Source: VXYL01 sp965199875 (GTDB taxonomy: Bacteria; Pseudomonadota; Gammaproteobacteria; Pseudomonadales; Azotimanducaceae). From it: a stretch of DNA of 64,000 nucleotides. The notes under the pieces are model-generated. The model was not told the DNA's origin and searched no databases. It saw only the letters and a program-made list of their open reading frames with translations. The DNA is taken from assembly GCA_965199875.1 (NCBI GenBank), contig OZ241346.1, positions 4,092,001 through 4,156,000 of the forward strand. Reading direction: 5' to 3'. The translations under genes and the position numbers were made by a program. Positions 25,304 through 35,007 of this stretch are shown in pieces (positions within the stretch are counted from its first letter, which is position 1; each line of letters begins with the position of its first letter).

Positions 25304-27286
25304 GTGCTGAACGCCCGACGGGTCGCCTCGGCGGCCGCCTTGCTGGCGCTCGGCCTGGCGTTCGGTGCCGTTGCGGAGCCGCTCGAAGGCCAGGACGTCC
25401 GCATCCACGAGCGCGGCTGGCCGGCGGGCTGGTTCCAAGCCCCGCCGACGGCCAGCGAAGCCGGCATCGCCCGCTTCAACGAAAGCCCCTACTTCGCCAA
25501 CCACGCTGCCGACTCCAAACTGCCGCCGTTGGCGGAAAGGCTGCCCGAGGATCCGCCCGTCGTCGTTCCCTACCGGGGCATTGGCAGCTACGGCGGCAGC
25601 GCCCGCATCGTCTTGACGGACCTTCCCCAGTTCGTGCCCAGCGAGTCGGCGTTGACCATTTCCGCCGACATGCGCGGCTTCCTGCCCAATCTCGCCGAGT
25701 CCTGGCAGGTGAGCGAGGACGGCCGGGCGATCACGCTCCGCTTGCGCAAGGGCATCCGCTGGTCGGACGGCGAACCGCTCACCAGCGACGACTTCGTGTT
25801 CAGCTTCAACGACCTGTGGCTGAACGACGAGTGGGCGCCGGTGACCTCGCGCCGGGTGCTCGGCGGGCGCATCGAAAAGCTGGACGAGCGGACGTTCCGC
25901 TACGTCTTCGCCAAGCCCAACCCGCTGTTCGTCAACCTCATCGCGCAGTTCGGCGACTACTTCGTGGACCCGGAACACTACTTCAGGAACTTCCATCCGA
26001 AGTACGTGGATCGCGACGAACTCGAAGCCCGGGTCCGCGAGCGGGGATTCATCACCTGGATGGCCTGGCTGGGCGCCTTGCGCGGCTGGAGCATCGAACA
26101 AAGCGCCGAAGTGCCGACGCTGCGCCCCTATCGGGTGCTCAGCCGCTCGATCCAGATGCTGCGCATGGAGCGCAACCCCTACTACTTCAAGGTGGATCCC
26201 GCCGGCAACCAGCTGCCGTACATCGACCGCGTGGATGCGGAAGTGGTGGACAACCAGGAGGTCGTCACGGCGCAGGCGGCCAACGGCCAGCTGGACTTCG
26301 CCACCTTCGACCTGCGCACCCAGGACATCCCGCTGCTCAAGCTCGGCGAACGCGGTCGGCTGGTGAAGGTGCATATCTGGAATCGCCTGCACGCCAGCGA
26401 CGTGGCGATCCAGCCCAACTACAACCATCCCGACGCCCGCCTGCGCCGGCTCTTTCAGGACAGGCGGTTTCGACAAGCGCTGTCGCTGGCCATCGACCGC
26501 GAAGAGATGAACAAGATCATCTACTTCGGGCGTGGCGTGCCGCGCCAGGTCACCGCGCATCCAAGCAGCAGTTACTTCGAGCCGCAGTTCGCCACCGCCT
26601 ATACGCGCTACGACCCGGAACGCGCCCGGGCGCTGCTCGACGAGGCGGGCTTGAGCGACGCGGACGGCGACGGCCTGCTCGGCTTCCCGGACGGATCGCC
26701 GCTCACCATCACCTTGGAGTACATCGACTTCGAGACGCCGAAGGCCATCAGCATGGACCTGGTGCGCGCCTACTGGCGCGCCGTCGGCATCGACTTGCGT
26801 TTGAAGATCGTCGACAACGGCCTGCAATCCGCCCGCGCCGAAGCGGGGACGATGGAAATGACGCTGTGGCACGCCGATCGCGTCACCGACATTCTGCTGC
26901 CGGTGGAACCCTGGTGGTGGGCGCCGGTGTCCACCGGCTGGGAAATGTGCATGTGGAACGACTGGGCGCGTGCCTTCCTGACCGCAGACCGCCCCGAAGC
27001 GGAGCGCCTTGGCGTCGCGCCGCCGCCGCACATCCGCCAACTGCAACGGATGGCCGAGGAGATTCGCACCACCACGAACCAGCAGCGCCGCATCGAACTT
27101 GCCAAGAGCCTGCTGCGCGCCAATGCCGAGAACCTCTGGACCATCGGCACGATAGGCTTGGCGCCGCAGCCGGTGGCCGTCTCTCGGCGCTTGAAGAACG
27201 TCATCCCCAACGGCATCTGGGGCTGGGACAACCGCTGGACGCTCTCCTACCACCCACCAACCTGGTACTTGGCGAACGACGGATGA
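25304..27286 (+). CDS. ABC transporter substrate-binding protein, peptide/oligosaccharide (SBP_bac_5) family
   Basis: From the GTG at 25304 the product is 660 residues with a signal peptide (ASAAALLALGLAFGAVA). The rest is a family 5 solute-binding protein. It has LPNLAESWQVSEDGRAITLRL, GIRWSDGEPLTSDDFVFSF, FRQALSLAIDREEMNKIIYF and ARALLDEAGLSDADGDGLL. It would bind peptides or sugars in the periplasm for an ABC importer, but no matching permease genes adjoin. GGAGG at 25296-25300 supports a start here; an ATG at 25211 would add about 31 residues of unlikely leader. A UPF0175 gene overlaps its stop by ATGA. It follows the broken ATPase closely. Confidence 0.83.
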   Translation: MLNARRVASAAALLALGLAFGAVAEPLEGQDVRIHERGWPAGWFQAPPTASEAGIARFNESPYFANHAADSKLPPLAERLPEDPPVVVPYRGIGSYGGSARIVLTDLPQFVPSESALTISADMRGFLPNLAESWQVSEDGRAITLRLRKGIRWSDGEPLTSDDFVFSFNDLWLNDEWAPVTSRRVLGGRIEKLDERTFRYVFAKPNPLFVNLIAQFGDYFVDPEHYFRNFHPKYVDRDELEARVRERGFITWMAWLGALRGWSIEQSAEVPTLRPYRVLSRSIQMLRMERNPYYFKVDPAGNQLPYIDRVDAEVVDNQEVVTAQAANGQLDFATFDLRTQDIPLLKLGERGRLVKVHIWNRLHASDVAIQPNYNHPDARLRRLFQDRRFRQALSLAIDREEMNKIIYFGRGVPRQVTAHPSSSYFEPQFATAYTRYDPERARALLDEAGLSDADGDGLLGFPDGSPLTITLEYIDFETPKAISMDLVRAYWRAVGIDLRLKIVDNGLQSARAEAGTMEMTLWHADRVTDILLPVEPWWWAPVSTGWEMCMWNDWARAFLTADRPEAERLGVAPPPHIRQLQRMAEEIRTTTNQQRRIELAKSLLRANAENLWTIGTIGLAPQPVAVSRRLKNVIPNGIWGWDNRWTLSYHPPTWYLANDG

Positions 27287-27537
27287 GGCGCAGTGGATCC
27301 GAGGTGCAGCCTCGCCTCCCGGATGAGGAAGGCAGGGTACTGGCCGCGATCGAACGCTATCGGAAAGGCGACCTTTCCACGGGAGCGGCTGCCGAGTGGG
27401 CAGGCATTCCAAAGCCCCTGCTCCTGATGAAGCTGAGCGAGCACGGTATCGACACCTTCGACATGTCGGAGGAGGAGTTCCGCAAAGAGCTGGACGGTGG
27501 CCGACGTTTCTTGAGACCTCGCCGCTGCGATACCTAA
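27283..27537 (+). CDS. UPF0175 family protein (antitoxin-like)
   Basis: The product is 84 residues, with the UPF0175 core at residues 28-70: YRKGDLSTGAAAEWAGIPK followed by LLLMKLSEHGIDTFDMSEEE. Members often pair with a PIN-domain (DUF3368) toxin and are thought to be DNA-binding antitoxins. No PIN gene follows; the next 148 bases hold nothing recognisable before the convergent ABC permease. The ATG overlaps the stop of the substrate-binding protein gene (ATGA), so it may be co-translated with it. It could be an orphan antitoxin or a regulator. Confidence 0.8.
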   Translation: MRRSGSEVQPRLPDEEGRVLAAIERYRKGDLSTGAAAEWAGIPKPLLLMKLSEHGIDTFDMSEEEFRKELDGGRRFLRPRRCDT

Positions 27538-27684
27538 CTTGCGGCCGAGGCCAAAGGTCGCGGAGCCGGAAGCGCTGGTTCGCCAGCTGCGAAGCCAATC
27601 CGAACGCTGAGAGGCCGCCCGATCGCGTAGCGCCGCCACCGACCTACGAGTTGTCGTACACCGCGTCAGCGCCTGCCCGCCCGC

Positions 27685-28905
27685 TCATACCGTGCGCGTC
27701 GCCACCGAGGGTGGCACTCGGGTGGCTCGATAGGCAGGCCCCAGCGCCGCCAGCAGGCCCAGCAGCCAGAGTGCGATCGCGCCGAGCAGCAGGACGTTCC
27801 AGTCCACTTTCGGCATCTGCAACGTCTGCACCAGAAGGACGTTGAAGCCCACCGCGAGCGCGGCACCGAGCAGCAGGCCCACCGCGCAGACCAGCGAGAT
27901 TTCCACGAGAAAGTAGCTCAATACATCCGCTCTGCGGGCGCCCAGAGCGCGGCGCGTGCCGATCTGCTTCGTGCGCCGGCGCACGCTGAAGGAAGTCAGC
28001 CCGACGATGCCGAACGACGTCACCAGCAGCAGCGCCGCCATGATGACCCCCAGCGTTACCGACAGGCCGGAATCCAGCCAATAGCCGAAGGCGCGCGTCT
28101 CGGCCATGGACTCGGGCGCGCGCACGATGCGCTGCGGGTTGGCCCGCGCCAGCGCTTCCTCCGCCCGCGGCATCGTCTCGTTCAATTGCCCCGGCTCGGT
28201 GCGTACCAGGTAGCGCACGCTGTTTCGGATGATCTTTTCCGGCACGAGCATGGTGCGGTCGATGTTGGTTGCGGGGGGCCACGGCGACTGCAGCAACGCG
28301 ACGACGCCGACCACGGTCATGGGCTCGTCGCCGCGGATGAATACGGTGCGGCCAACTACCTCCAACGGGCTCGCGTCCGGCCAAAGCGCTTTCGCCGTGG
28401 CCGCGCTTAGAATGACGGTCGGCGGCCAGTCCGAGACGTCGGCGCTGCGCTCGCGCACGTCCTCCGGGCCGAAGTTCCTGCCGGCGACGAGCTCCAGCCC
28501 AAAGGTGTCGATGCCGCGATCGTCCACCATGTAGACGGCTACCGAAATGACTGCGCGATCTGCGCCCACTTCCGTTTGCAGCCCCATCCCCCAACCGCTC
28601 TGCGACATGGGCACCGTATTGACGGTCGTTGCGTCGACGACTCCCGGCAGCCCACGCAGCAGGGCCAAGTCGGCGTTCGTAGCCGCGCGCGCATCGAAGT
28701 TCTGCGTGTAGCCGGTGAGCGAGAGATGGAACAGTTCTTCCTCCGCCAAGCCGCTGGGCCGATCCATCAGCCGCAGCCGGTCGGCGATGATCGTCCAGGC
28801 GTTCACCGCCACGGCCATGGTGAACGCGATTTGCAGCGCCATGAGAATGGCGCCGATCTTGCGCCGTGCCAACGCGCGCAGGATGGGGCCGGTGGGCACG
28901 GCCAC
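27685..28905 (-). CDS. ABC transporter permease, MacB/FtsX type (second permease)
   Basis: The 406-residue protein has one N-terminal helix, a large periplasmic domain and three C-terminal helices with the FtsX-type core (SVRRRTKQIGTRRALGARRADV). This is the MacB/LolC-like topology. The periplasmic domain contains RNFGPEDV and VVGRTVFIRGDEPMTVVGVV, typical of MacB_PCD. The GTG at 28905 follows the stop of the first permease by one base. It would pair with the other permease and the ATPase encoded just upstream to form an exporter of peptides, lipoproteins or antibiotics. Confidence 0.88.
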   Translation of the reverse strand: MAVPTGPILRALARRKIGAILMALQIAFTMAVAVNAWTIIADRLRLMDRPSGLAEEELFHLSLTGYTQNFDARAATNADLALLRGLPGVVDATTVNTVPMSQSGWGMGLQTEVGADRAVISVAVYMVDDRGIDTFGLELVAGRNFGPEDVRERSADVSDWPPTVILSAATAKALWPDASPLEVVGRTVFIRGDEPMTVVGVVALLQSPWPPATNIDRTMLVPEKIIRNSVRYLVRTEPGQLNETMPRAEEALARANPQRIVRAPESMAETRAFGYWLDSGLSVTLGVIMAALLLVTSFGIVGLTSFSVRRRTKQIGTRRALGARRADVLSYFLVEISLVCAVGLLLGAALAVGFNVLLVQTLQMPKVDWNVLLLGAIALWLLGLLAALGPAYRATRVPPSVATRTV

Positions 28906-28906
28906 G

Positions 28907-30241
28907 CTACTGCTCCTTGAGTTGCAGCGCCGGCTGTACGCCGCAGGCGCGCCATGTGGGATACAGCGCCGCCGCCAGGCTCGATGCGACGGCGAGACCG
29001 AGGGCGAACGTCAGCACCGTGCCGTCGAAGACGACGAGGCTGGCCAGCAGTTCGCCGAACGCGGCATCCACGCCGCGCAGGCCCAGCCACGTCACGCCAA
29101 CTCCGAGAGCGCCGCCAGCCACGCCGATGCAGCCTGCCTCCACCAGGTATTGGCAGAAGATCGCTCGCTTGCTGGCGCCCAGTGCGCGACGCAGACCGAC
29201 TTCCGGCGCCTTGCCGAGGAACTTCGCGAGCAGCAAGCCCACCGTGTTGAGCAAGCAGACCGCGAGGAACAGCGCGCCAACCGCTACCATCATGGCGGCG
29301 AGGTCGGTGCCTAGTTCGCGGTCTTCGATCCATGCGTTGACGTCGCTGATGCGGTTGTTCAGCGGCCGCTCGAACCGGCCGAGCCGCTTTTGTTCGGCGG
29401 TGTGGGCAGCGAGGAATGCCAGATAGCGATTCTTCTCCTCGTCGTTGCGCAACTCCGCCCACAACTGTATCCACAGGCACTCGGAGGCCAGAAACGCGGC
29501 AAGCCCGTCGGCGCGGGTCTTCCAGCAATTGACGTTGCCGTTGCGCGGCAGGTCCAGCTTGGCCATCAGGCTGAAGGGCACGAATATATCCGCCGGCGGC
29601 CCGATGGGGTTGTTGTTCATGTCGTAGAACTTCGGCTGCGGCCGCCAATCGTCGTACACGCCGACCACGCGGTAGGTGCGCCCGGTCAAGCGGATGCTGC
29701 GCCCAACCGAATCCTCGCCGCCGAACAGGCGCTCGTTGAGACCCTTGGCGAGCACTGCCACCTGCTCGCCGTCACGACCGGCCCGCGCGTCCCAGCCGCT
29801 GCCGAAGAGAAAGGGCACGTCGAACATGGCGAAGAAGCTCGCGCTGGCGGCGCGCCCGGAAGCGTCGAACGGCCGTGCGCCCTCGCCGGTCGGTTCCACC
29901 ACGAAACCCGTGCGCACCATGGCGGCCTGCCGAAAGGCCGGCGGTTCGCCGCCCCGCTGCGCCGCCATCAAGGCCGAGGCGTCGAGATAGGTCAGTTGCG
30001 GCGGCGGCCTGCCGTCCGGGCGACGACGGTTGGCACTCCAGGAATCCAGCTGCACGGCGTACAGCACGTCGCTCTTGGCCGGGATCGGATCTTTGGTCAA
30101 CAGGTAGCGGACGTTCACGGCCGTCATGCAGATGCCGACGCCGAGCGCGATGGCGCACACCATCAACGTCGACATGATCGGGCTCTGGCGAATGCTGAGC
30201 ACTGCCAAGCGCACGTAGTAGGCGAACGCCGAGCCCATCAC
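28907..30241 (-). CDS. ABC transporter permease, MacB/FtsX type (first permease)
   Basis: The product is 444 residues. The N-terminal helix starts with YYVRLAVLSIRQSPIMSTLMV. A long periplasmic domain (RAASASFFAMFDVPFLFGSGW and RTYRVVGVYDDWRPQPKFYD) is followed by three C-terminal helices with FLGKAPEVGLRRALGASKRA. The start ATG at 30241 overlaps the ATPase stop (ATGA). The two permeases differ, so the transporter is probably a heterodimer. Substrate unknown. Confidence 0.88.
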   Translation of the reverse strand: MMGSAFAYYVRLAVLSIRQSPIMSTLMVCAIALGVGICMTAVNVRYLLTKDPIPAKSDVLYAVQLDSWSANRRRPDGRPPPQLTYLDASALMAAQRGGEPPAFRQAAMVRTGFVVEPTGEGARPFDASGRAASASFFAMFDVPFLFGSGWDARAGRDGEQVAVLAKGLNERLFGGEDSVGRSIRLTGRTYRVVGVYDDWRPQPKFYDMNNNPIGPPADIFVPFSLMAKLDLPRNGNVNCWKTRADGLAAFLASECLWIQLWAELRNDEEKNRYLAFLAAHTAEQKRLGRFERPLNNRISDVNAWIEDRELGTDLAAMMVAVGALFLAVCLLNTVGLLLAKFLGKAPEVGLRRALGASKRAIFCQYLVEAGCIGVAGGALGVGVTWLGLRGVDAAFGELLASLVVFDGTVLTFALGLAVASSLAAALYPTWRACGVQPALQLKEQ

Positions 30242-30915
30242 ACTGCCTCGCTCGTCTCCGCCACGCAGCCGTCCACGAGCCGCACGATGCGCCCGGCGCG
30301 GGCCGCCAGGTTCGCATCATGCGTCACCATGATGATGGTGGCGCCGTTGGCATGCACATCGTCGAGCAGCGCCATCACGCCGGCGGCGGTGGCGGAATCG
30401 AGATTGCCGGTGGGTTCGTCCGCCAGCAGGAAGCGCGGTTCCCCGGCCAGCGCCCGCGCCAGCGCCGCCCGCTGCTGCTGGCCGCCGGAGAGCTGGGCCG
30501 GCAAGTGCTTCATGCGACCCCCAAGGCCCACTGTTTCCAGCACGGTCTCGATGCGCTTCCTGCGTTCGGCGGCCTTGAAGCCGCGATAGCGCAGCGGCAC
30601 ATCCACGTTGTCGAAGACGTTGAGTTCCGGGATCAGGTTGAAGCTCTGGAAGACGAAGCCGATCTTCTCGTTGCGCAACCGCGACCGGGCGCTGTCGTTC
30701 AGCCCGGCGACATCTTCGCCGTCCAGCCGATAGGTGCCTTGATCGAACGACTCGAGCAGCCCCGCCACATTGAGAAACGTGGTCTTGCCCGAACCGGACG
30801 GCCCCGCCACCGCCACGAACTCGCCCTCCTCCACCGTCAGCGAGATGTCGCGCAGCGCGTAGGTGGCCACCTCGTCCGTCCGGTAGACCTTGGCGACGCT
30901 GGTCATGTTCAGCAT
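30238..30915 (-). CDS. ABC transporter ATP-binding protein, MacB/LolD type
   Basis: The 225-residue protein has Walker A GPSGSGKTTFLN, Q-loop VFQSFNLIPELNVFDNV, signature LSGGQQQRAALARAL, Walker B RFLLADEPTGNLD and H-loop MVTHD, all in the usual LolD/MacB spacing. It begins MLNMTSVAKVYRTDEVATYAL. It is the energy-coupling subunit for the two overlapping permease genes downstream. The adaptor gene lies 233 bases upstream in the same direction; I see nothing distinct in that gap. Confidence 0.92.
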   Translation of the reverse strand: MLNMTSVAKVYRTDEVATYALRDISLTVEEGEFVAVAGPSGSGKTTFLNVAGLLESFDQGTYRLDGEDVAGLNDSARSRLRNEKIGFVFQSFNLIPELNVFDNVDVPLRYRGFKAAERRKRIETVLETVGLGGRMKHLPAQLSGGQQQRAALARALAGEPRFLLADEPTGNLDSATAAGVMALLDDVHANGATIIMVTHDANLAARAGRIVRLVDGCVAETSEAV

Positions 30916-31148
30916 GGACGTCTCCCTCGCCGTTCTGCAATTGCGACAACCACGACGTGGGCAAGTTCAGGGCATGTCGGTGCAGCCGCGGATGTGCCGG
31001 ACATGACGCCCTTGCGCGTCCCAATCCAGCCGTGTCTGTTGCTCTGTCGTCGTCGGCAGGCATCTTGTTCCCGCAGCGAGTCGGCGATGGCGCACTGGCA
31101 GGCCTTAGTCGCCGCTGTCAATTTGCTGCGGTCTCCTCACCGTATTCT

Positions 31149-32426
31149 TCAATCGGTGACGAGCACCGTCTCCTTGCCCGCGAACCCTTCGATGCCGGAA
31201 ACGACGATCTCGTCGCCGGCATTCAGGCCCGCCACCACTTCCACCGCGTTCAAGCTGCGGGCGCCGATTTCGATGCCGCGCCGCCTCGCCATGTCGCCCT
31301 CCAGGACGTAGGCGATGCGGCCGCCGCCGGACTCGAGAAACTGGCCGCGGGTCACGCGCAGCACACCATACTTGGCTTCGAGCAGGACGCGCGTGGTCAG
31401 GCGCTGGTTCTGGCGCAGGCCAGCCGTGCCCGCATCGTCGTCGAAGCGCAGCCGAACGGTGACTGAACCGTCCATCACCTCCGGCGAGACAGCGACCAGC
31501 GTGGCGGCCTTGGGGGCCCGGCCCACGCGCACTTCAGCGGCCATGCCGACGGCCAGGTCGTCGGCGTAGCTCTCCGGCACCTGCGCCTCCACCTCGAAAC
31601 GGGACAGGTCCACCACGCCGAGCACCGGCATGTTCGGACCCACCGCCGTCTTCTGTTCCACCAGTCGATTGCCGACGATGCCATCCGCCGGCGAGCGGAT
31701 CGACAGTTCGTCCACCTGCCGCCGCAGGTCATGGACGAGCAGTTGCTGGCGTTCGAGTTCCAGCTCCAACGTGCGCAGCTCGAAATCCAGCCGCTCCGCT
31801 TCCAGTTCCGCATCGGCCGCGGCGTGCTCGTGAGCCAGCTCCGCCGAACGCAGCTCGTCGTGCGCCTTCTCGAAATCGATCTGCGAGATGGCCTCGGTGG
31901 CGTATGCCTGATCCGCCCGCCGCGCCTCCCGCCGGGCGGCAGTGAGCGCGACGCTGGCCAGATCGACGGCCTTGCGGGTCGCCAGCTTGTGTTGCTCGGC
32001 CTGGATGCGCTGCCGTTCCACTTCGATGGCTCGGCGCGAACGGGTGGCCTCTTCCTGCTCCAGCCGATTGGCCACCTCGGGACTGTCGATGACCGCCAGC
32101 ACGTCGCCAGCCGATACGATGTCGCCCGCCTCGACCTGAAAAGTGATGGTGCCTGCCTGGGTGGCGTACAGCGTGGGGCTGACGGCGGCCACCACGCGAC
32201 CTTGTACGGACACGTCGCGCACGAGGTTGCCCCGCGTGACCGCTGCCGTGCGCAGCCGCTCCCGGGAGACGCTCATCTCCGCCTCGAACCAGCGGGTGAG
32301 CGTCGGCATCGCCAGCAGGGCCGCGGCCGCCAGCACGGCCACCGTGCTGCCAGTGACGAGCCAGCGCCAGCGTTGCGAAGGTGGCTCTATGCGCTCGTCT
32401 TGGGCCGAAGTGTCCGCAATCCCCAC
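31149..32426 (-). CDS. HlyD/MacA-type periplasmic adaptor of efflux transporter
   Basis: From GTG 32426 the product is 425 residues. An N-terminal membrane anchor (LVTGSTVAVLAAAALLAMPTL) precedes the first half of a biotinyl-lipoyl-like domain (VVAAVSPTLYATQAGTITF). A long alpha-helical hairpin of about 130 residues (RSRRAIEVERQRIQAEQHK) and the second lipoyl half (LSIRSPADGIVGNRLVEQK) follow, then beta-barrel regions. This is the MacA/HlyD membrane-fusion layout. Together with the ATPase and two permeases downstream it forms a MacAB-like export operon; the outer membrane channel must be encoded elsewhere. Confidence 0.85.
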   Translation of the reverse strand: MGIADTSAQDERIEPPSQRWRWLVTGSTVAVLAAAALLAMPTLTRWFEAEMSVSRERLRTAAVTRGNLVRDVSVQGRVVAAVSPTLYATQAGTITFQVEAGDIVSAGDVLAVIDSPEVANRLEQEEATRSRRAIEVERQRIQAEQHKLATRKAVDLASVALTAARREARRADQAYATEAISQIDFEKAHDELRSAELAHEHAAADAELEAERLDFELRTLELELERQQLLVHDLRRQVDELSIRSPADGIVGNRLVEQKTAVGPNMPVLGVVDLSRFEVEAQVPESYADDLAVGMAAEVRVGRAPKAATLVAVSPEVMDGSVTVRLRFDDDAGTAGLRQNQRLTTRVLLEAKYGVLRVTRGQFLESGGGRIAYVLEGDMARRRGIEIGARSLNAVEVVAGLNAGDEIVVSGIEGFAGKETVLVTD

Positions 32427-32554
32427 GCGCCATGTTCGCTGCCGTGCCTGCCTTGAGAAGACTAGTGGGGGCGCTTTGGGAACGCAAGCAGCTGTGCTGC
32501 ACTCGAACCGCAGAGTTACACGCAGACGGCGGGTTTCTGGGTAGAAGGCGTCGC

Positions 32555-33562
32555 CTACGAAGGAACGGACCGTGCCTCCAACGTGCTGCAGGTCCCCCCG
32601 ACCCCACCTTCGTGCTCGAAGTACGTTCCCACCACGGCCCTGTGCAGGTCCGCCAGTTGCACCTGGCAGCGGTCGATGAAGGCGCTTAGTTCGGTGTTTC
32701 TCGCGGCTTCGCCCAAGCGGCCCACGTCGGTGCGGACGATGGCCGCGACGGCCTTTTCGCAGGCTGCCATCGGTTCCTCGTGGCGGGGCAGTTCGCGCAG
32801 ACTGCGCCGCGCGCCTTCGAGGCAGCGCAGGTAGGAGCGGGGCAGGCGTTCGTTCTTGAACAGGAAGTCCAGGGCCCGGGAAGCGGTCACCGGCTCGCGC
32901 ACCGAGGCGTTGTAGGACTGCATGGCGAAGGACGAGCGCAGGATGCTGCGCCACTGGATGTCCTCGAAGGGCGCCAGGTCGAAGCCGTCGAGGAAGAGGC
33001 TGGTGGAACGCACGTCGATGATTCGCGTCGTCATGTCGGCGCGTTCGATGTAGTTGCCGAGGCGCAGCAGGTCCCAGTGCGCGTCGTGCAGCATGTTCTG
33101 GGAGAGGAAGCCCTCCAGCTGCGAGATGCGCCGGCTGATGCCCTCCAGCGCGGCTGCGCGGCGGCTGCGCGAGGTCGCCGCGGCGAGGGCGGAGCGGGTG
33201 AACAGGTGCAGATCGTTGATGTACTCGAAAGTGATCTGCGGCATCGTTTCGCGGATGTTGCGGGCGTTCTCGCGCAATCCGCTGAGCGAGTTGACGATGG
33301 CGCCGGGATTGCGGGCGTCGGTGGTCATGAAGCGGCAGACGTGCCTTTCGCTGGCGTCCGCGTTCGGCCCGTAGAGTTCCTCGAACAGCCCGCCCGCGCC
33401 GGTGATGTCGATCAGCGGCTGCCAGCCGAGGGGCAGGCGGGCTGGCAAGTCCATCAGCAGGTTGCCGTTGACGGTGATCAAGCGGGCGGTGGCGTCCACC
33501 CGTTCCAGATAGCGGCCCAGCCAGTAGACGCGCTCGGCGACCCGGGACAGCGCCGCGGTCAT
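32555..33562 (-). CDS. Alpha-E domain protein (DUF403)
   Basis: The 335-residue all-helical protein starts MTAALSRVAERVYWLGRYLERVD, the signature opening of alpha-E proteins. It continues with RENARNIRETMPQITFEYIN and LGNYIERADMTTRIIDVRS. The family is encoded beside circularly permuted ATP-grasp enzymes and is presumed to work with them in making or modifying a peptide tag. The ATG overlaps the ATP-grasp stop at 33559-33562, the usual coupling. The biochemical activity is not known. Confidence 0.88.
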   Translation of the reverse strand: MTAALSRVAERVYWLGRYLERVDATARLITVNGNLLMDLPARLPLGWQPLIDITGAGGLFEELYGPNADASERHVCRFMTTDARNPGAIVNSLSGLRENARNIRETMPQITFEYINDLHLFTRSALAAATSRSRRAAALEGISRRISQLEGFLSQNMLHDAHWDLLRLGNYIERADMTTRIIDVRSTSLFLDGFDLAPFEDIQWRSILRSSFAMQSYNASVREPVTASRALDFLFKNERLPRSYLRCLEGARRSLRELPRHEEPMAACEKAVAAIVRTDVGRLGEAARNTELSAFIDRCQVQLADLHRAVVGTYFEHEGGVGGTCSTLEARSVPS

Positions 33563-35007
33563 TCCAGCTCCACCACCCAGGTGTCCTTGCTGCCGCCGCC
33601 CTGGGACGAGTTCACCACCGTCGAACCTTTGCGCAGCGCCACCCGGGTCAAGCCGCCGGTGGTGACGTAGATGTCCTTGCCCGAGAGGATGAACGGGCGC
33701 AGGTCCAGGTGCCGCGCTTCCACGGCGTGGTTGCCCACCAGGGTCGGCGCGGAGGAGAGCGTCAGCATGGGCTGCGCCATGTAGTTGCGCGGATTGGCGC
33801 GAATGGCGCGCACGAAGTCGTCGCGTTGCTTCTGCGTGGACTTGGGGCCGATCAGCATGCCGTAGCCGCCGGATTCGTTGGCCGGCTTCACCACCAGGTC
33901 GCGCAGGTTGTCGAGCACGTAGTCGCGCTGCTCCTTCTCGACGCAGCGGTACGAAGGCACGTTGGCGAGCAGCGGCTCTTCGCCCAGGTAGTAGCGGATC
34001 ATCTCTGGCACGTAGGTGTAGATCACCTTGTCGTCGGCGACGCCGCAGCCGGGCGCATTGGCCAGGGCGACGTTGCCGGCCTGCCAAGCGCGGATCAGCC
34101 CGGCAACGCCCAGCACCGAGTCCGGGCGGAACGCCTTCGGGTCGAGGTAGGAATCGTCGATGCGCCGGTAGACGACGTCGACGCGCTCCAGGCCGCCGAT
34201 GGTGCGCATGTACACGCAGTCGTCGCTGCCGACGACCAGATCCGAGCCTTCCACCAGGTCCGCGGCCATTTCCCGCGCCAGGTAGGCGTGCTCGAAGTAG
34301 GCGGAGTTGTAGATGCCGGGCGTCAGCACGACGATGCGCGGCGAAGGCGTGCCGTTCGGCGCCAGCGAGCGCAGGCAGGCGGCGAGCCGGGCGGGATAGT
34401 CGTCCACCGGATGGATGGCGTAGTCCTCGAAGAGTTCCGGCAGCACCCGCTTCATCACCGCCCGGTTCTCCAGCATGTACGAGACGCCGCTCGGCACGCG
34501 CAGGTTGTCTTCCAGCACGTACAGCGTGCCGTCCTTGTCGCGCACCAGATCCGAACCGCAGACGTGGCTCCAGACGCCGTGCGCCGGGGAGATGCCGGCG
34601 CAGCGCGAACGGTACTCGCGGGACTTCAGCACGTAGTCTTCCGGCACCACGCCGTCGCTGAGCGCGCGCCGATGGTGGTAGACGTCGTCGATGAACGCGT
34701 TGAGGGCTCGAACGCGCTGCTTGAGGCCCAGCGCGATGCCGTCCCACTCGCGTTTCAAGATCAGCCGCGGCACGATGTCGAAGGGCCATTCGCGGTCGAT
34801 GTTGGCACCGTCGTCGTAGACGGTGAAGGTGATGCCCATGGTGCGGATGGCCAGTTCCGCCGCGGTTCTGCGTTCGGCCACTTCTTCGGAGGAGAGACGC
34901 GCCAGCGCCGCCAGCAGGCGACCGGCGCCGGGGCGGGCGCGGCCGGAGGCCGTCACCAGTTCGTCCCACAGTCCTTCGCAGGCGTATTCGCGCCAGTTGA
35001 TGGTCAC
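33559..35007 (-). CDS. Circularly permuted type 2 ATP-grasp protein
   Basis: The product is 482 residues from the GTG at 35007. Family landmarks are GITFTVYDDGANIDREWPFD, FIDDVYHHRRALSDGVVP, SDLVRDKDGTLYVLEDNLRV, NAPGCGVADDKVIYTYVPEM and VVKPANESGGYGMLIGP. The last includes the ATP-binding Lys and Gly-rich loop. This family (DUF404/DUF407) resembles glutathionylspermidine synthase-like ATP-grasp enzymes and is predicted to form amide bonds. The start overlaps the metallopeptidase stop by GTGA and the end overlaps the alpha-E start by ATGA. All three genes are therefore translationally coupled. Confidence 0.9.
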   Translation of the reverse strand: MTINWREYACEGLWDELVTASGRARPGAGRLLAALARLSSEEVAERRTAAELAIRTMGITFTVYDDGANIDREWPFDIVPRLILKREWDGIALGLKQRVRALNAFIDDVYHHRRALSDGVVPEDYVLKSREYRSRCAGISPAHGVWSHVCGSDLVRDKDGTLYVLEDNLRVPSGVSYMLENRAVMKRVLPELFEDYAIHPVDDYPARLAACLRSLAPNGTPSPRIVVLTPGIYNSAYFEHAYLAREMAADLVEGSDLVVGSDDCVYMRTIGGLERVDVVYRRIDDSYLDPKAFRPDSVLGVAGLIRAWQAGNVALANAPGCGVADDKVIYTYVPEMIRYYLGEEPLLANVPSYRCVEKEQRDYVLDNLRDLVVKPANESGGYGMLIGPKSTQKQRDDFVRAIRANPRNYMAQPMLTLSSAPTLVGNHAVEARHLDLRPFILSGKDIYVTTGGLTRVALRKGSTVVNSSQGGGSKDTWVVELE

